DNA from: Achatina immaculata
Lineage: Eukaryota > Mollusca > Gastropoda > Stylommatophora > Achatinidae
Direction: 5' to 3'
Length of the DNA: 64,000 nucleotides
NCBI GenBank assembly: GCA_009760885.1
Contig: CM019713.1
Coordinates: 28,244,927-28,308,926, forward strand
Shown here piece by piece: positions 33,906 through 45,439 of the stretch; position 1 is the first letter of the stretch, and every line of letters begins with the position of its first letter. Position numbers and translations under genes: made by a program. The notes under the pieces were generated by a model. It was not told where the DNA came from and made no database searches. It saw only the letters and a program-made list of their open reading frames with translations.

Positions 33906-34732
33906 TTAGGGAACGGTCATCTTTTCTTTAGTCTGCTGACGTCGTATTTCAAAAATGGCCAACGTTCCATCATGAGCACACACTTAGAAAGGCACGGCAT
34001 ACCATATATATACAACAACTGGCTACCTTTCGATTCTGATTTTGTTATAAAAATAGTAAAATCAAGGTTATCTTTTGACTCACACCCGTATATTTGCTAA
34101 TTTCACATCATACATTAGACGGCAAACATGTTAGTTTCATGGTTAAAATTTGGAGCTGCCAAGATGGCACAGGTGGTCATTATGAGAAAATAATGCGGAA
34201 GAGTGAAAAATAAATATTATTGTTCACACACCATTTTCATGTTGGAATCGAAATAAACACCATCGAAAAAAAAAGACATTGAAATTCATGTTTAAGTGCC
34301 GTCCATTTTCACGTATCTATGTCCTGAGAAAGTAGCATCTGAGCCTACATGGGCTTACAAGGTGTAGGTCGCGATGTAATCTGTTTTAGATATTGACAGC
34401 AGGTTAAAAAGTTACTTCTAAATTGTAGAAAAATCTTCCAAAATTCATGCGAAAACTGAAGCAAAGTGAAAGGCAGAAGAGACACGAGGAGCAGAGTGGG
34501 GAAACAAGAGTGTGGGAAACAAGAGTGTGGGAATCAAGAGTGTGGGAAACAAGAGTGTGGGAATCAAGACACTGTTTATGGGACTCGGGCAGGATTTAAC
34601 CAGCATTGGGTGAAAGACGAAGCGGGGAAGAGTTGTAGAACTCCCCTTTTTAGGGATGCAAGAAGGCAATGAAGAACTCACAGCAAAGTGGGAACATGAA
34701 GAGCACTTGAAAAAAAAAACAAAAGAACTCTT

Positions 34733-34777
<45 letters not shown>

Positions 34778-35374
34778 AAATGTAGAATGAACTGAGATGG
34801 CTTCTAGGAAGACAGATGAGGACGGGATAAGATTTATCTGTGCCTCATCCTGTAGGAAGATCTCAGAGAAGTAGAAAAGAGTATGCTATAAATACCCTAG
34901 ATTCTACTTTTCTCAGTCAGTGGATCTGAGACGACAGAACAGTAAATCTCCCCCTCCCTCCCCTTTTTAGACATTGATCATCCGTCGTTTAACCCATTGA
35001 GAACAATTCTTTAAAGGTGAAACCACCTTCTGTGGAATCCGCCTATTAACAGTGTCACTGATTACTATGCTTCATTTATGTGCTCATACCTTCCATCCCC
35101 AATCCACCCTTTCTTTCCCTCATCTCCCATCTCACTTTCAGTTTGTTTTGACTACAATGTCAAGTTTATTTTAACAATAATTTAGACCATGAAATAATAA
35201 GTAGCTTGATTATTATTATTTTTTTTTACGTGATTCATAACAAAAGCAATACTGCATAAAAGATGAACCATGAAAAACGAGGAATTTTTGCCTACATGGC
35301 GAGGCACACCGTATTCCGAAGCACACTTTACTTTTTTTTTTTTTTAAAGAGAATTAGTTAAGATTCCAAGTACT
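33906..35374. other. Unassigned sequence with small repeats
   Basis: A 16 bp repeat (GTGTGGGAAACAAGAG, 5 units) at 34498-34570 and (AG)n at 34735-34772. No gene supported. Confidence 0.5.
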
Positions 35375-35816
35375 TAAATGTTACATCGAGCCAGTTTTGT
35401 TTCATAGATGTGAAGCATGGTCCATGAATAAGAGAGTACAGCGAGAAATGGAGACCATGGAGATGTGGTTTATAAGAAGGATGGTGAAGGTACCATGGAC
35501 AGCTAAGAAAACAAACGAAGAAGTCTAAAGAGAGGCTGGAGTTAAAAAGCAAATTACAGCAAAGATCAGAGGCAGACAAGCGAGATTTGTGGAACATTTT
35601 CTGAGAAAGGGGAAATTGGAACACACTGTGGCAACTGGAAAAACTGAGGGAAAAAGAAACAGAGGAAGACAGAGAGAGAAGTTACTGGATGGGCTGTCAG
35701 TGTGGCTAGGAAGAAAGTCACCGGCGGATCGCATAATCAAGCCTAAAGACAGGGGATTGTGGAGAGAAATGATCGCCTACGCCACGCTGCACGGCACTTG
35801 ATTGATTGATTGAATT
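35375..35816 (+). mobile_element. LINE tail, family B, best copy
   Basis: Encodes CEAWSMNKRVQREMETMEMW, FIRRMVKVPW, TNEEV, then ITAKIRGRQARFVEHFLRKG, KTEGKRNRGRQREKLLDGL and LWREMIAYATLHGT, followed by TTGATTGATTGATTGAA. This is the post-RT C-terminal region of a LINE ORF with its simple-repeat 3' tail. One stop (after NEEV) separates two otherwise open parts. Confidence 0.85.
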
Positions 35817-35819
35817 AGT

Positions 35820-36080
35820 TAAAAACAAGACGCCAGGTAAAAGCAATAATATGCTCCAAAACTATAGTTACAATGTACAATAGCCTACAAAATGCTCCAA
35901 ACTATAGTTACAAAATGCAGTAGTTTAGAAAATACGCCAAACCCTAGTTACAGTATACAATAGCCTACAAAATCCGCCAAACTATAGTTACAAAATACAG
36001 TATCTACAACATGGCCCAAATTCTAGTCACAAAATAAAGCAGCCTATAAAATGCTCCAAACTACAGTTACAAAATACAAC
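35820..36080. repeat. ~39 bp degenerate array, 6-7 units
   Basis: AAAATGCTCCAAACTATAGT + TACAAAATACAGTAGCCTAC recurs. It begins just after the LINE 3' tail. Confidence 0.8.
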
Positions 36081-36514
36081 AGCTGCTGTTCGATTGAACG
36101 AGCGTCAGTTTTAAAAAAATCTTATTACAGTAATTTTACGGTTAATGCCAATTGTGCAGTAAACGGCACAATCTGACGTAAAAACGGTATGGAAAGGAAA
36201 ATCACTAGGTAAGTTTATATTCCGTGGTCTCCCCATTTTGTATCGTTTCCTGGACTGTAGAACTGGCTGTGTATATGAGACATTACGGGCGTCTGTATAA
36301 GCTTACATACTGAAAAGCTGGAAGTGCTACAATTTCTCAAGACAACTAAATTTTCATCTAATTTTTTCTCTCTTTTGACGTCTTCTGTAGCAGCGGTTGC
36401 CAGACTAAGCTGAAATGCACGTGCGAGGGCAGTAATACGATATAGGAGTCGGATCAGACAACAACAAACAAATAGAACAACTTGGTGTATCTGAACCAAA
36501 TGACGCGGGAAAAA
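36081..36514. other. Unassigned spacer
   Basis: No recognisable gene; a GTATCTGAACCAAATGA string at 36487 also occurs near 1372 (GTATCTGAGCCAAATGATG), suggesting a further dispersed repeat. Confidence 0.4.
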
Positions 36515-36870
36515 GAGGTTTTAGAGGGCACCAGGGACGTGGGCTGGAAGGCAAGCTGGTACCAGGGACGTGGGCTTAAAGGCAAGCTGGTACCAGGGAC
36601 ATGGGCTGGAAGGCAAGGTGGTACAAGGGACGTGGGCTGGAAGGCAAGCTGGTACCAGGGACGTGGGCTGGAAGAAAAGGTGGTACCAGAGACGTGGGAT
36701 GGAAGAAAAGGTGGTACCAGAGACGTGGGCTGGAAGACAAGGTGGTACCAGAGACGTGGGCTGGAAGACAAGGTGGTACCAGAAACGTGGGCTGGAAGAC
36801 AAGGGAGTACCAGAGACGTGGGCTGGAAGACAAGGGAGTACCAGGGACATGGGCTGGAGGGCAGGGGTTG
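36515..36870. repeat. 30 bp minisatellite, about 12 units, open in all six frames
   Basis: Unit GGACGTGGGCTGGAAGGCAA + GCTGGTACCA with AAG/GAC variants. The period is a multiple of 3 and the unit lacks stops on both strands, so six overlapping frames of 104 to 169 codons exist. Confidence 0.95.
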
Positions 36871-37283
36871 GAACTCAGAAAACAAAATATTGGGAGAACC
36901 ATTGTTCATAAATAGCCTACCGGGAGTTTGGGAGTGGGGAGGATCCACCAGTTGCATAGCTCCGGGTGCCCCAGGATTCTTCCTATTTTAAGGGTGGGCT
37001 TGGTTTGGGGGTGGGGCCGTCAAGGGTTCATAATGTTTGAAAACAGATAAGCAAGGACTGACGGGGTGGGGGTGGAGTTGTGTATGGGCTTACATAATTT
37101 CCCGCAGATGCCCTGGATGTAGGCATATGATATTAGTAACAGCACACACAGCTTACACTACGTCAGCCGGAGCTTACACCTGTAAAAAAAGTAGTATATC
37201 TCTCTTCCTTACATATCGGAAGCAGCCAGTGCTTGACCATGCTAACCGTCGCATGTTTTATCTTTTTCTCTTCTTCTGTGCAG

Positions 37284-37397
37284 GCTCCGCAACCTGGTCC
37301 GACGGCTGGAGAAAGATGAGATCAACAAAGATGACATGAGAAAGAACCTGGAGTATGCTGCCAGTGTCCTGGAGACGGTGTACATCGATGAGACCAG
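37284..37397 (+). CDS. PDE1: PDE1-family phosphodiesterase, calmodulin-binding/N-terminal conserved exon
   Basis: A 114 bp internal exon with strong borders: TTCTTCTGTGCAG before 37284 and AG|GTATGA after 37397, phase 2 in and out. It encodes (R)LRNLVRRLEKDEINKDD followed by MRKNLEYAASVLETVYIDET(R). The LVxxLExxE, KNLEYAASVLE and VYIDETR strings are hallmarks of PDE1A/B/C and insect PDE1, just before the conserved DEDELSD-type segment, which should be on the next exon and was not found in the window. In the family the basic amphipathic helix at the start of this piece belongs to the first calmodulin-binding site, so this exon probably carries part of the Ca2+/calmodulin switch. Identification rests on near-continuous similarity over 38 residues. 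Which vertebrate paralogue (1A/1B/1C) it matches cannot be asked in an invertebrate. Confidence 0.93.
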
Positions 37398-37639
37398 GTA
37401 TGATATTGCTGTTGTCGTCAAGTATGTCATTCTTTTGTGTCTTTCAAATCTCTGGTTTAAGAAAAGAAGTCTGGGTGGGGTTTTTTTTTTTTTGTTCCTT
37501 TTAATTTTCAGAAGTGGGACACCTCGCTGACAAGTGAAAAAACTGACGATGTTGCAGATGTGTATTAAACGACTGTATATTCGATCAATGTTTTTTTTTT
37601 AGTTTATATTTTCTTAGTTTAGAGAATGTAAACTTTAGC

Positions 37640-37960
37640 GCCAGGCAACAAGAAATCGGTTGCTTGTTACACTTTACTGACATGTGTTCTTTAAGGAAGG
37701 AAAGGATGGTCTGTTATTTGTTACAGTTTACTGACATGCGCATTAGCCAATAAAAGAGGACATCTGTTATTTGTTATAGTTTACTGACTTGTTTTGCTTA
37801 ACGAAGAAGAGGATGGTCTGTTATTTGTTACAGTTTATCGACATGCCTTGTTTAACCACGAGAGCAAATGTTTGTTATTTGTTATAGTTTACTGACATGC
37901 GTTGTCTAACCAGGCGAGCATATATCTTATTTGTTATAGTTAACTGACAGCGCAGTTAAT
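37640..37960. repeat. ~53-60 bp degenerate array, 5-6 units
   Basis: CTGTTATTTGTTACAGTTTA + CTGACATGCGTTGTTTAACCA recurs, diverged. Confidence 0.8.
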
Positions 37961-38093
37961 ACATTTCTAATCGCTACAACGGTTTATTTTGTTTCGTTTC
38001 TTTCCACAAACGGAAAAATGGATTTGCCAATGACAATCTTCCCCCCCCCCCCCAATAAAGAAAGAGAAAATTAAACTACTGTCAAGACTACAA

Positions 38094-38994
38094 TACCTGT
38101 GTTACCCGTGCAGCATTATTTCATAATGAAAAAATGCTGCACAGGTAACACAGGTATTGACTGGGTACATGGGACCCAACTAGAAGATCTTGATTTTGCT
38201 GATGACATAACTCTTATCAGTAATAATGTGAATTCCATGCAACAAAAAACAGATAGCCTGTCTTCACTGGCTAGCAAAATAGGACTTGAAATTAACAAGG
38301 ATAAAACAAAAATAATGAAAATTCCCATCAATCAAAGTGGAAAAATAGACATAGAAGGGACAGATATTGAAGAAGTCAATCAATTTGTATACCTTGGCAG
38401 CTACATAGACCAGGATGGTGACACTAGAAAGGAAGTTAGGATCAGAATTGCAAAAGCAGCATCAATCTTCAAGAATCTTGAGAACATATGGAATTCAAAA
38501 GTTATAAGCACAAAAACCAAGTTAAGACTATTCAATTCAAATGTAATATCCACCCTCATTTATGCATGCGAAAGCTGGAAAACAACTAAAGAAATAGAAA
38601 AGAAATTAGACTCTTTTGAAAACAAATGCCTAAGGAAAATACTCGGCATCAAGTGGAATGAATTCAAGAACAATGCAGAGATAAGACAGATGACTGAACA
38701 ACAACCAGTCTCATGGGTGATCAGGAAAAGGAGATGGACATATGTTGGTCACTTGATGAGAAGAAATGATCAGAGAATCCCAAAACAAGCTATCAAGTGG
38801 AACACAACAAGCCGAAGAAAAAGAGTCAGACCGCGTGAAACTCTGAAGAGGACATTATTAAGAGAGGCCAAGTTAACAGGCATAAAATCCTTTGATGAGG
38901 TTGAAAGACTCGCCGAAGACAGGAAATATTGGCGAACTACTTTGCGAGCCCTATGTGACGTTTAACGGCACGGGAAGGATATAAGATATAAGAT
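38094..38994 (+). mobile_element. LINE (family D) insertion, 5'-truncated, with snap-back 5' end
   Basis: An open frame of 288 codons (38099-38965) covers the end of the reverse transcriptase palm (LDFADDITLISNNVNSMQ, INKDKTKIM, FVYLGSYIDQDGDT) and the whole C-terminal region to RTTLRALCDV. The catalytic FADD is intact. The 3' end has ATAAGATATAAGATAAG. AAGACTACAA at 38084-38093 and 38995-39004 is a 10 bp target duplication. The first ~30 bp (TACCTGTGTTACCCGTGCAGCAT) is an inverted copy of the next segment, so the 5' end folds back. It is the youngest-looking LINE here because its frame is uninterrupted. Confidence 0.9.
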
Positions 38995-39004
38995 AAGACT
39001 ACAA

Positions 39005-39589
39005 GTATAGCACATAATGGAAGGTTTCCATTTATTTCTAGTTCTTTAACAACGTTTTTGACCACATCCATCCATCTCTGTCCACGAACGTCCTTGTACT
39101 CTAAGATCTTATTTAATTTATTGATGGTATTAAATATAGCTATACCCTGCAGAGTTGGCAACCCTACCAGTTTGTTTTTTTTTGTTTGTTTGTTCCTAAC
39201 TTGGCCCCAGTGTAGGACTTTTACTGGAAAAAAACTTTTATGTTGTAGTGAGCTGTCCAGTCTCAGAAATGTTACCAGAAACATACCCTTAGGTAAAAGT
39301 TTCGGGTCTTGTGAATTCTAGAGAATGTGATCTTTAGTCATTATACAAGTTTATAGTAAACGAGACCTCATTATTAATCATACTACAAGTTAAAGGATAG
39401 AGGCAGTGTCCATATTCTGAAGTTTTTTGTTGTTTTTTTTTTCCCATTCCTTTGTTATGAAATATCTTCTAGTTCGTTTTAAAAGATAAAAGGTTATTTG
39501 TTAAATTTTAATTAGAAGATCAACACGCAGTTTTCATTTGACAAATTGATCACATTTATTTGCTGATGAAATACTAATGTATGGTTTGT
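39005..39589. other. Unassigned spacer
   Basis: AT-rich with T runs. No gene recognised. Confidence 0.45.
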
Positions 39590-40215
39590 GGTTGCAGAAG
39601 CTGGTGATTTTTTATGTATGCTTGTGTCATTCATAAAGCCAGCAAGAAGAGTCTCATGTAAGCTTGTGTCATTCATAAAGCTAGCAAGCAGAGTGTCATG
39701 TAAGCTTGTGTCATTCATAAAGCTAGCAAGCAGTGTCATGTAAGCTTGTGTCATTCATAAAGCTAGCAAGCAGAGTCTCATGTAAGCTTGTGTCATCCAT
39801 AAGGCTAGCAAGCAGTCTCATGTATGCTTGTGTCATTCATAAAGCTAGCAAGTAGAGTCTCATGTAAGCTTGTGTCATTCATAAAGCTAGCAAGCAGAGT
39901 CTCATGAATGCTTGTGTCATCCATAAAGCTAGCAAGCAGTCTCATGTATGCTTGTGTCATCCATAAAGCTAGCAAGTAGAGTCTCATGTAAGCTTGTGTC
40001 ATCCATAAAGCTAGCAAGCAGTCTCATGTATGCTTGTGTCATCCATAAAGCTAGCAAGCAGAGTCTCGTGTATGCTTGTGTCATCCATAAAGATAGCAAG
40101 CAGAGTCTCAGGTATGCTTGTGTCATTCATAAAGCTAGCAGGCAGAGTCTCATATATGCTTGTGTCATCCATAAAGATAGCAAGCAGAGTCTCGTGTATG
40201 TTTGTGTCATCTATG
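39590..40215. repeat. 39/42 bp minisatellite, about 15 units
   Basis: Unit AGTCTCATGTAAGCTTGTGT + CATTCATAAAGCTAGCAAGCAG; units lacking the 3-base GAG step are 39 bp. Both lengths keep frames open on both strands. Confidence 0.94.
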
Positions 40216-40384
40216 TTTGTAGGGAAAGATTATCAAGTCTCAACTGACCAGTCCTGAATCTGTTCTTGATAAGGATCTCAAGATTTCATGCATTTTCTAT
40301 TTTGTTTTTAAAATTCCCCATAACCTGATGTAGGGATCCATTCTTTCTGGGATCTGGGGGAAGTGGGGAGGTCTGCAGAAAAAT

Positions 40385-40560
40385 AAATGTCTTAGATGTC
40401 TTCAAGCTGTCTTAGATGTCTTCATGGTGTCTTCGATGTCTTCAAGCTGTCTTAGATGTCTTCAAGCTGTCTTAGAGTATTAAAGCTGTCTTAGATGTAT
40501 TCAAGCTGTCTTAGATTTATTCAAGCTGTCTTAGATGTATTCACGTTGTCTTAGAAAGGA
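40385..40560. repeat. 20 bp minisatellite, about 9 units
   Basis: Unit TGTCTTAGATGTCTTCAAGC with ATTC variants. Confidence 0.92.
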
Positions 40561-40635
40561 TCCCGTCCACTTCTGCATACGATTTCATGCTTGTGGTTCA
40601 TAATCATCAGCACAAAGTATGCGTCAGAAAAGTGA

Positions 40636-40695
40636 CACTCACTCACTCACTCACTCACTCACTCACTCACTCACTCACTCACTCACTCACTCACT
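40636..40695. repeat. (ACTC)n microsatellite
   Basis: About 15 ACTC units. Looser CTAC, TGTC, CCGT and CTGC stretches follow at 40800-40915. Confidence 0.95.
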
Positions 40696-40924
40696 CGTTA
40701 ATTCACCAACTATCGCATCAGTTCCTCGTATAACCGATCCCCTTACTCCTTAACATGTATAGATCTTCCTACAGGATAAGGGAGAAATAGATCTTTTCCT
40801 ATTCTACCTACCTACCTACCTATATTTCTGTCTGTCTGTCTGCCTGCCTGTCCCTCCGTCTGTCCGTCCGTCCGTCTCTATGTCTGTCTGTCTATCTGTC
40901 TGTTTGCCTTCCTGTTAGTCTCAA

Positions 40925-41340
40925 CCCATGAATCGCAAGCCATCAAATACTAAAATGACATAGTTCGAAAAGTAACTTGTTAGATATTGTTAAAAATTAT
41001 TTTCATGTTTGTTAAAACAACATATGCTAGAAGATCTGTACTGACAATGTATTTCTGATTATGTATATGTCTGTGTGTGCGCGAGTATGTGTGTGTGAGT
41101 GCTATTTTATTAGGTTAATTACTTCTTATCTTTTACTTTGAATGTAACAGTTTAATCGCACACTCTTTTTTTTATGTTTTTTTCCCTAATGTAATTTGTA
41201 TACTTGCATTAAATCGAGTGTGTGGGAAGAATGAAAGATGGAGTGATGAAGGGCAGAGTGTAAGACAGGCCTGAGTGCCCAATTCTTTACCCTTTAAAGA
41301 TAAAGATTATTCATTCATTCATTCATTCATTCATTCTATT
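40925..41340 (+). mobile_element. LINE 3' region, family F, copy 3
   Basis: About 90% like 11505-11885 by eye, including GTGTGGGAAGAATGAAAGAT and the ATTCATTCATTC tail. Begins with CCATGAATCGCAAGCCATCA. Confidence 0.78.
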
Positions 41341-42309
41341 TGTCTGCCTGCCTGCTAGCCTATCTGTTTGTCTCGTTGTGTGTCTGTCTGCCTATCTGAC
41401 TGCCTCCTCAAACACACAGACATATATCGAACATAATCTGCCTCTCAGAAATATGAATGTTCGTTTTGTTATAGCGATATAGCTTTGAACTTACATTACA
41501 CTGATTATTGTTAGCGCTTCTCTCCAGAGAAGCATTAAATAGTTCTAAGCTCTGTTATCTGAAATTCCAATATCCAAAGTCCTCTGAAAACAACATTTTC
41601 TGGCCCTGCGTGAGGCGTTGTGTGGGTGTATATATTCTACGAATATTGCTTAGTTTTAGTGTGCGTATATTTACTGTTTTGTTTCGTGATAGCTTTAGAA
41701 ATAAAAATAATATAGATTTTAAAGTATATAATCTTACTTCATTTAATACCAGGACAGCACATTATAACTATCATAAAATCATGAATAATGCTATAATCCT
41801 GTATTATTTTCACCCCAGATGTTTTCTATAATAACTTCTGGATCTATAGAAAAAGGTCATCGAGATCTGAGTCACGCTTTTGCCACTGTTTTCCATGTTT
41901 ATATTTCTTGTTTCTAACAATCTGTGAGAATTTATTTTTAAGCTGTCCACTCAGAATCATTCTCTCTTTTGATTGAAGTCTCTTTTGGTGTTATCTCATC
42001 AAGGATTGGTTGATTTTTACTTGCATCGGTTCAGTTGCCTTTTGCAATAAGCTGCTATACCTTCTTGTATTTGCACAAATTCTCTTTAGGAATCTTTCCA
42101 TCAATCCGGGTTTCCTGTACCTCTCGCTGCGCATAGAGGAGTGGATTAAAATTATTGATGAAATGTAACAGGCATACGTAGGCTCCTGGAATTAAGATAC
42201 TGTAATCGCGTAATTCTGCTTGAAACTATTGTTTAGATAGGCCAACAATGCTTAGGGATTGTACCAAAAATAGATATCAGCTGCCACAATGTAATTTCAA
42301 GCTTCTAAA
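41341..42309. other. Unassigned intronic sequence
   Basis: A 107-residue frame at 41508 has no known motif. Nothing else recognised. Confidence 0.5.
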
Positions 42310-42404
42310 TATGCTCCACCACCGGAGTGGGCTTCTGTATCGTTTTTCAGGTCGAATAAATACAACACCACAACCGACAGGAGCAGATCTCGACCAGTTC
42401 TAGG
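42310..42404 (+). repeat. Dispersed repeat R1, copy 5 (left part, interrupted)
   Basis: TGCTCCACCACCGG, CGACAGGAGCAGATCTCGACC align to the R1 middle and 3' part. It continues at 42778-42805 after the foldback insertion. Confidence 0.45.
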
Positions 42405-42777
42405 GAACAGTTTTTTATAAATAGGAAACTATGAGGCTTTGGTACGGTAAAGTAAGAGAACAAATTTTGTAGGATTAGACCTAGAAAAAATCGTAGACAA
42501 AGCACTTTAGGGAGACGTGAGAGAAAGAAAAATCACAAGAGGATTACCTGGGAATCGAACACGGACTCCGGTAGGACGTGCAGCCAAATGGGGTGCTAGT
42601 TGGCTAAGTCGATAGTGCGCTGTTCTCTCATGGCTGGCGGCTGCTCGTCCTACCGGAGTCCGTGGTTCGAATCCCAGGTAATTCTCTTGTGATTTTTCTT
42701 TCTCTCACGTCTCACTAAAGTGCTTCGTCTACGATTTTTTCGAGGTCTAATCCTACAAAATGTGTTCTCTTACTTTA
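42405..42777. mobile_element. tRNA-cored foldback element, 373 bp
   Basis: Two arms of about 135-140 bp (42445-42583 and 42640-42777) are near-perfect inverted copies: for example GTAAGAGAACAAATTTTGTA against TACAAAATGTGTTCTCTTAC, and AATCACAAGAGGATTACCTG against CAGGTAATTCTCTTGTGATT. Between and overlapping them is a tRNA-like unit with box A TAGTTGGCTAAGTCGATAG and box B GGTTCGAATCC. TCGACCAGTTCTAGG at 42390-42404 and 42778-42792 is a perfect 15 bp target duplication, proving insertion as one unit into an R1 copy. It may be a SINE that became palindromic, or a tRNA-primed foldback family. Confidence 0.85.
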
Positions 42778-42792
42778 TCGACCAGTTCTAGG

Positions 42793-43879
42793 TCGTCAGT
42801 TCTTATGACGGCCCCAAAATTCATACATAATCATGTTGCCAAATAGGATTTTAACTGCCACACTCTTATGAAAGTAATCCGCATGGAATAATTTCACATT
42901 ATACAGGTTTTAATTTCTCATTAGTATTCCAAAACGGGATTATAGAACCGTGGTAGGAAGCGAAATAAATTCAAATTCCCGTATCCGGTGAGTCTGGCTT
43001 TGCATAAAGGATTTTATTTTCTACATCGTAATGTTTTTATTGGCTTTCTACGATGCCACTGTAAAATTACTGCGCTAGACGATATTCGCTGGAACTTCTT
43101 TCTCGCATGATTCTCCGTGCATTTCAATTATGTTAGAATTCTTCCATTTTAGAGTATCCACTTTAGAATGTCCACTTCACACTTTTTGCTTGTGGTGTAA
43201 GAACATTTTTGTTCACATGTTTTATTTGTTATTCTTCTTGTACGCTGCTGAAAAGAAATATGATATAACAGTTTGCCGGGTCTCGTGTCTTTAGAGAGTA
43301 ACAATTGTTACTACAGTGTGCTGAGCTGTTGCAAATTGAATATTATATTTTTTTAAAACCGCTGGAATGATCAATCTTCGGCCTAACACGTCTTGGAAAA
43401 AGTAATCACAAGAAAGGTGAAATATTTCAGAAACATGAAACGATTTACAGAAAAGGTCAACAACAGCAGCATCTTGAAAGTTCACCTGCAGAGGATGTCA
43501 CAGTTTCCCCGGTTCGTGTCCACAAATTTGTGAACACTGTGCTGGCATCTTCCAGGAAATAATTGCTGTATGGAGGAGAACTATAGCAAGTCAAGTACAG
43601 GCTATAAGGGAATCAACGACAGAGAGAGCTAATCACGAGGGAACACACTGACGTCGAGGGGCAGGGGGAATAGAAAAGAGATGTGTTGTGAACAAGTGGA
43701 AAGGGAAGGAGGAGTTCTGTTACTCATATTTAGAGTGTGGGAAACAAGCTGTGAAAAACTGTGAGAAGTTAGATATCATGCTGATCAGGAAAGATATCTA
43801 AAAAACATGACAGCCAGTAGGCCGCAACATCAGTGGAATAAGTGACAAATTATTCATCATAGGAAGAAGGAGAAGTCAT
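42793..43879. other. Unassigned intronic sequence
   Basis: No gene or clear repeat recognised. Confidence 0.5.
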
Positions 43880-43889
43880 TTGAGAGGAC

Positions 43890-44397
43890 TGACGGGGTCA
43901 ATGAAACATCCTCACGGCAGACTCAATAAAGTGTGTATGTCGAGGTCAATGAAACATCCTCAATGCAAACTGTATAGGACGAGGTCATTGAAACATCCTC
44001 ACAGTAAACTCAGTGAAGAGTGTAGGACGAGGTCATTGAAACATCCTCACAGCAAACTCAGTGAAGAGTGTAGGACGAGGTCATTGAAACATCCTCACAG
44101 CAAACTCAGTGAAGAGTGTAGGACGAGGTCATTGAAACATCCTCACAGCAAACTCAGTGAAGAGTGTAGGACGAGGTCATTGAAACATCCTCACAGCAAA
44201 CTCAGTGAAGAGTGTAGGACGAGGTCATTGAAACATCCTCACAGCAAACTCAGTGAAGAGTGTAGGACGAGGTCATTGAAACATCCTCACAGCAAACTCA
44301 GTGAAGAGTGTAGGACGAGGTCATTGAAACATCCTCACAGCAAACTCAGTGAAGAGTGTAGGACGAGGTCATTGAAACATCCCAACAGCAAAGTCGG
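43890..44397. repeat. 48 bp minisatellite, about 10 units
   Basis: Unit GAGGTCATTGAAACATCCTC + ACAGCAAACTCAGTGAAGAGTGTAGGAC (given in two parts of the 48 bp). Internal units are identical; the + strand is open as a 16-residue repeat (RTRSLKHPHSKLSEEC). Confidence 0.95.
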
Positions 44398-45439
44398 TGG
44401 AGTGTGTTCATTATGTACTATTTTCTTTCGGAGATCGTTGATATCATCCGATTTGACAGCCATGTAAACTGGACACCCAGAGAACTTACACTAGTCTTGT
44501 GAGGCACCTACGTGTGGTTTGCTAAGCTGGAGTTTCATGAACTATTAGGTATCCTGCCCGGCCCTTCATCATTAAAATTCTTTCAGCTTTGAAACGGCGG
44601 TTACAAGACTTTCGACTGAAAGAGCCAGGTGAGCTTGAATGTGCAGCTAACCCAGAGGTAGACCCTGAGTGGCTGTTGTCCCATGCTCTGATATAACATG
44701 CTCCAACTTATGTCAATCCTGATAGTGGCAGCATTCCCTCAGTACTGACTCAGGATTCGAGTGGAGCTTAACGCAATGGATAAGACAGTTGACATGTCAG
44801 CGATGAAGCTCTGTGTCAAATTTGTAATATGCCAAATTAAGAGTTCATGTGTCGGGGTTAAGCCTGTCTGGCGGAGTTACCAGGGCCCATTGCTGAAAGT
44901 CTGCATCAGGGATGATGACCAAGAGCGTGCCTTACTTTTCTGTTGGTGCCCTCAGTAAAAGGCCCCACTACAGGGACTGCTATAGCTACCATGGCGATGG
45001 AGTTTGCTAAAGAAACATTGTACATTCTCCGCCTCTTTTAGCTCCATTCATGGTCTGAAAAAAATAGCCCATGTAACCTACTCCCCATCCGACACGATGC
45101 GTGCTCCTGGGCATCTTCAAAGCATCGTCTGTGAAGAATATCCGGCTCACACTAACAAGGAGATAGAAGAATAGAATCCTGAACTCCAAACTACCAAGAT
45201 GGCGCATCCAATCCAAAGCCCAATTACAATCCCAGCTGCAGTTTTAAAAATTATGTCTAGTGTTATCGGTTGATAGCTGTGTCCATATTAAACTGCAAAT
45301 TCTCTGTTAATATGCTATATAATCTGTGAGTTGTATGTCTATATATTAAAATATGAGATCTGTATGTCTGCATCTTATAATATGAAAGCTGCATGGCTGT
45401 TTAGTATATTCTCGTAGTAACATGTCTTTGTTACAGTTC
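44398..45439. other. Mostly unassigned, contains R2 copy 2
   Basis: R2-like sequence at 44850-45150. A GGCGATGGAG/TACCATGG piece at 44985 recalls R1. No gene. Confidence 0.45.
44850..45150 (+). repeat. Dispersed repeat R2, copy 2
   Basis: See the copy at 30590; the shared core is TCTGxAAAAAAAxAGCC and TACTCCCCATCCGA. Confidence 0.5.

Noticed and set aside
42585..42680. tRNA gene at the centre of the foldback
   Set aside because: tRNA-like boxes lie within an inserted palindrome with a target duplication, and part of the tRNA-like sequence is in the arm.
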